Source: Desulfatirhabdium butyrativorans
GTDB lineage: Bacteria; Desulfobacterota; Desulfobacteria; Desulfobacterales; DYRK01
DNA length: 5,838 nt
Assembly (NCBI GenBank): GCA_020718785.1
Contig: DYRK01000387.1
Span: 1 to 5,838, forward strand
Reading direction: 5' to 3'
How positions within the stretch are numbered: position 1 is the first letter of the stretch; each line of letters begins with the position of its first letter. The notes beneath the pieces were generated by a model that searched no databases, was not told the DNA's origin, and saw only the letters and a program-made list of their open reading frames with translations. The position numbers and the translations under genes are program-made. This document shows positions 5,572 to 5,838 of the stretch, one piece after another.

Positions 5572-5838
5572 AAAACGATTTTGCAAATCGTTTTTAACGG
5601 CACAAACCGAAATGACAAGCACGAAACGGCTTGCAAAGCCGTTTTACAGTAAAACGGTTTTGCAAATCGTTTTAACGGCACAAACCGCAATGACAGACAC
5701 AAAAGGGCTTGCAAAGCCGTTTTACAGTAAAACGGTTTTGCAAATCGTTTTAACGGCACAAACCGCAATGACAGACACAAAAGGGCTTGCAAAGCCGTTT
5801 TACAGTAAAACGGTTTTGCAAATCGTTTTAACGGCACA
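5572..5838. repeat. Palindromic tandem repeat array, right copy (period 78 bp, runs off the window)
   Basis: Copies start at 5572 (79 bp, divergent), 5651 and 5729 (78 bp each, identical to each other) and 5807 (partial, 32 bp, identical so far), so the array continues past the window edge. Each copy contains palindrome P1 (AAAACGATTT or AAAACGGTTT with AAATCGTTTT, loop TGC), a 28-29-base spacer with ACGGCACAAACCG, and palindrome P2 (GGCTT and AAGCC arms, loop GCA) followed by ACAGT. In reverse complement it matches the array at 1181-1340, including the ACTGT and GTGTCTGT segments. The first palindrome ends in five Ts 40 bases after the stop of the preceding gene and could weakly terminate it. 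The interval 5533-5571 holds nothing recognisable. Confidence 0.93.

Noticed and set aside
5460..5837. Minus-strand frame of 26-residue repeats at the right edge
   Set aside because: It follows entirely from the 78-bp non-coding-type repeat with its palindromes and overlaps the end of the 4789-5532 gene. No start or ribosome-binding site is visible inside the window.

Overview
The window carries six protein-coding genes separated by intergenic gaps of up to about 300 bp that are full of small palindromic repeats. I see no rRNA, tRNA, transposase or CRISPR array. The genes (a lipoprotein plus MCE-domain protein of the Mla/Pqi type, a MoxR ATPase) point to a Gram-negative bacterium with an outer membrane. 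The moderate GC content, and the GTTCCCAAGCC-type and GGGGCATGTC-type palindromes, resemble the repeat-rich genomes of Desulfobacterota such as Desulfonema-like sulfate reducers. That assignment is an impression, not a proof.

Layout. Positions 1-263 hold palindromes and a possible promoter. Positions 264-1175 (+) encode a MoxR-family AAA+ ATPase. Positions 1176-1390 lie between convergent genes and hold an ~80-bp palindromic tandem repeat. A minus-strand block follows, read from right to left: an alpha/beta hydrolase (4576-3818), a repeat-bearing gap, a 110-residue uncharacterised protein (3579-3247), an MCE/MlaD-type substrate-binding protein (3202-2108) and an ABC-transport auxiliary lipoprotein (2020-1391). 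A divergent gap (4577-4788) leads to a plus-strand gene (4789-5532) for an uncharacterised protein with a probable NTF2/lumazine-binding-like C-terminal domain. The right edge (5572-5838) is a second array of the same palindromic family, in the opposite orientation and continuing out of the window.

Function. The best-supported functional unit is the MlaD-like protein plus lipoprotein. In known Mla, Pqi and Mce systems such proteins bridge the inner membrane ABC transporter and the outer membrane for phospholipid or hydrophobic-substrate transport. The permease and ATPase that normally accompany them are absent here; the gene just upstream is the small 110-residue protein. The MoxR ATPase likewise lacks its usual DUF58/VWA partner genes downstream. 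No complete new system is evident. The most unusual material is the repeat content: two inverted arrays of paired, covarying palindromes, a two-variant heptamer tract that starts at the mlaD stop codon, and a pair of hairpins with complementary loops.
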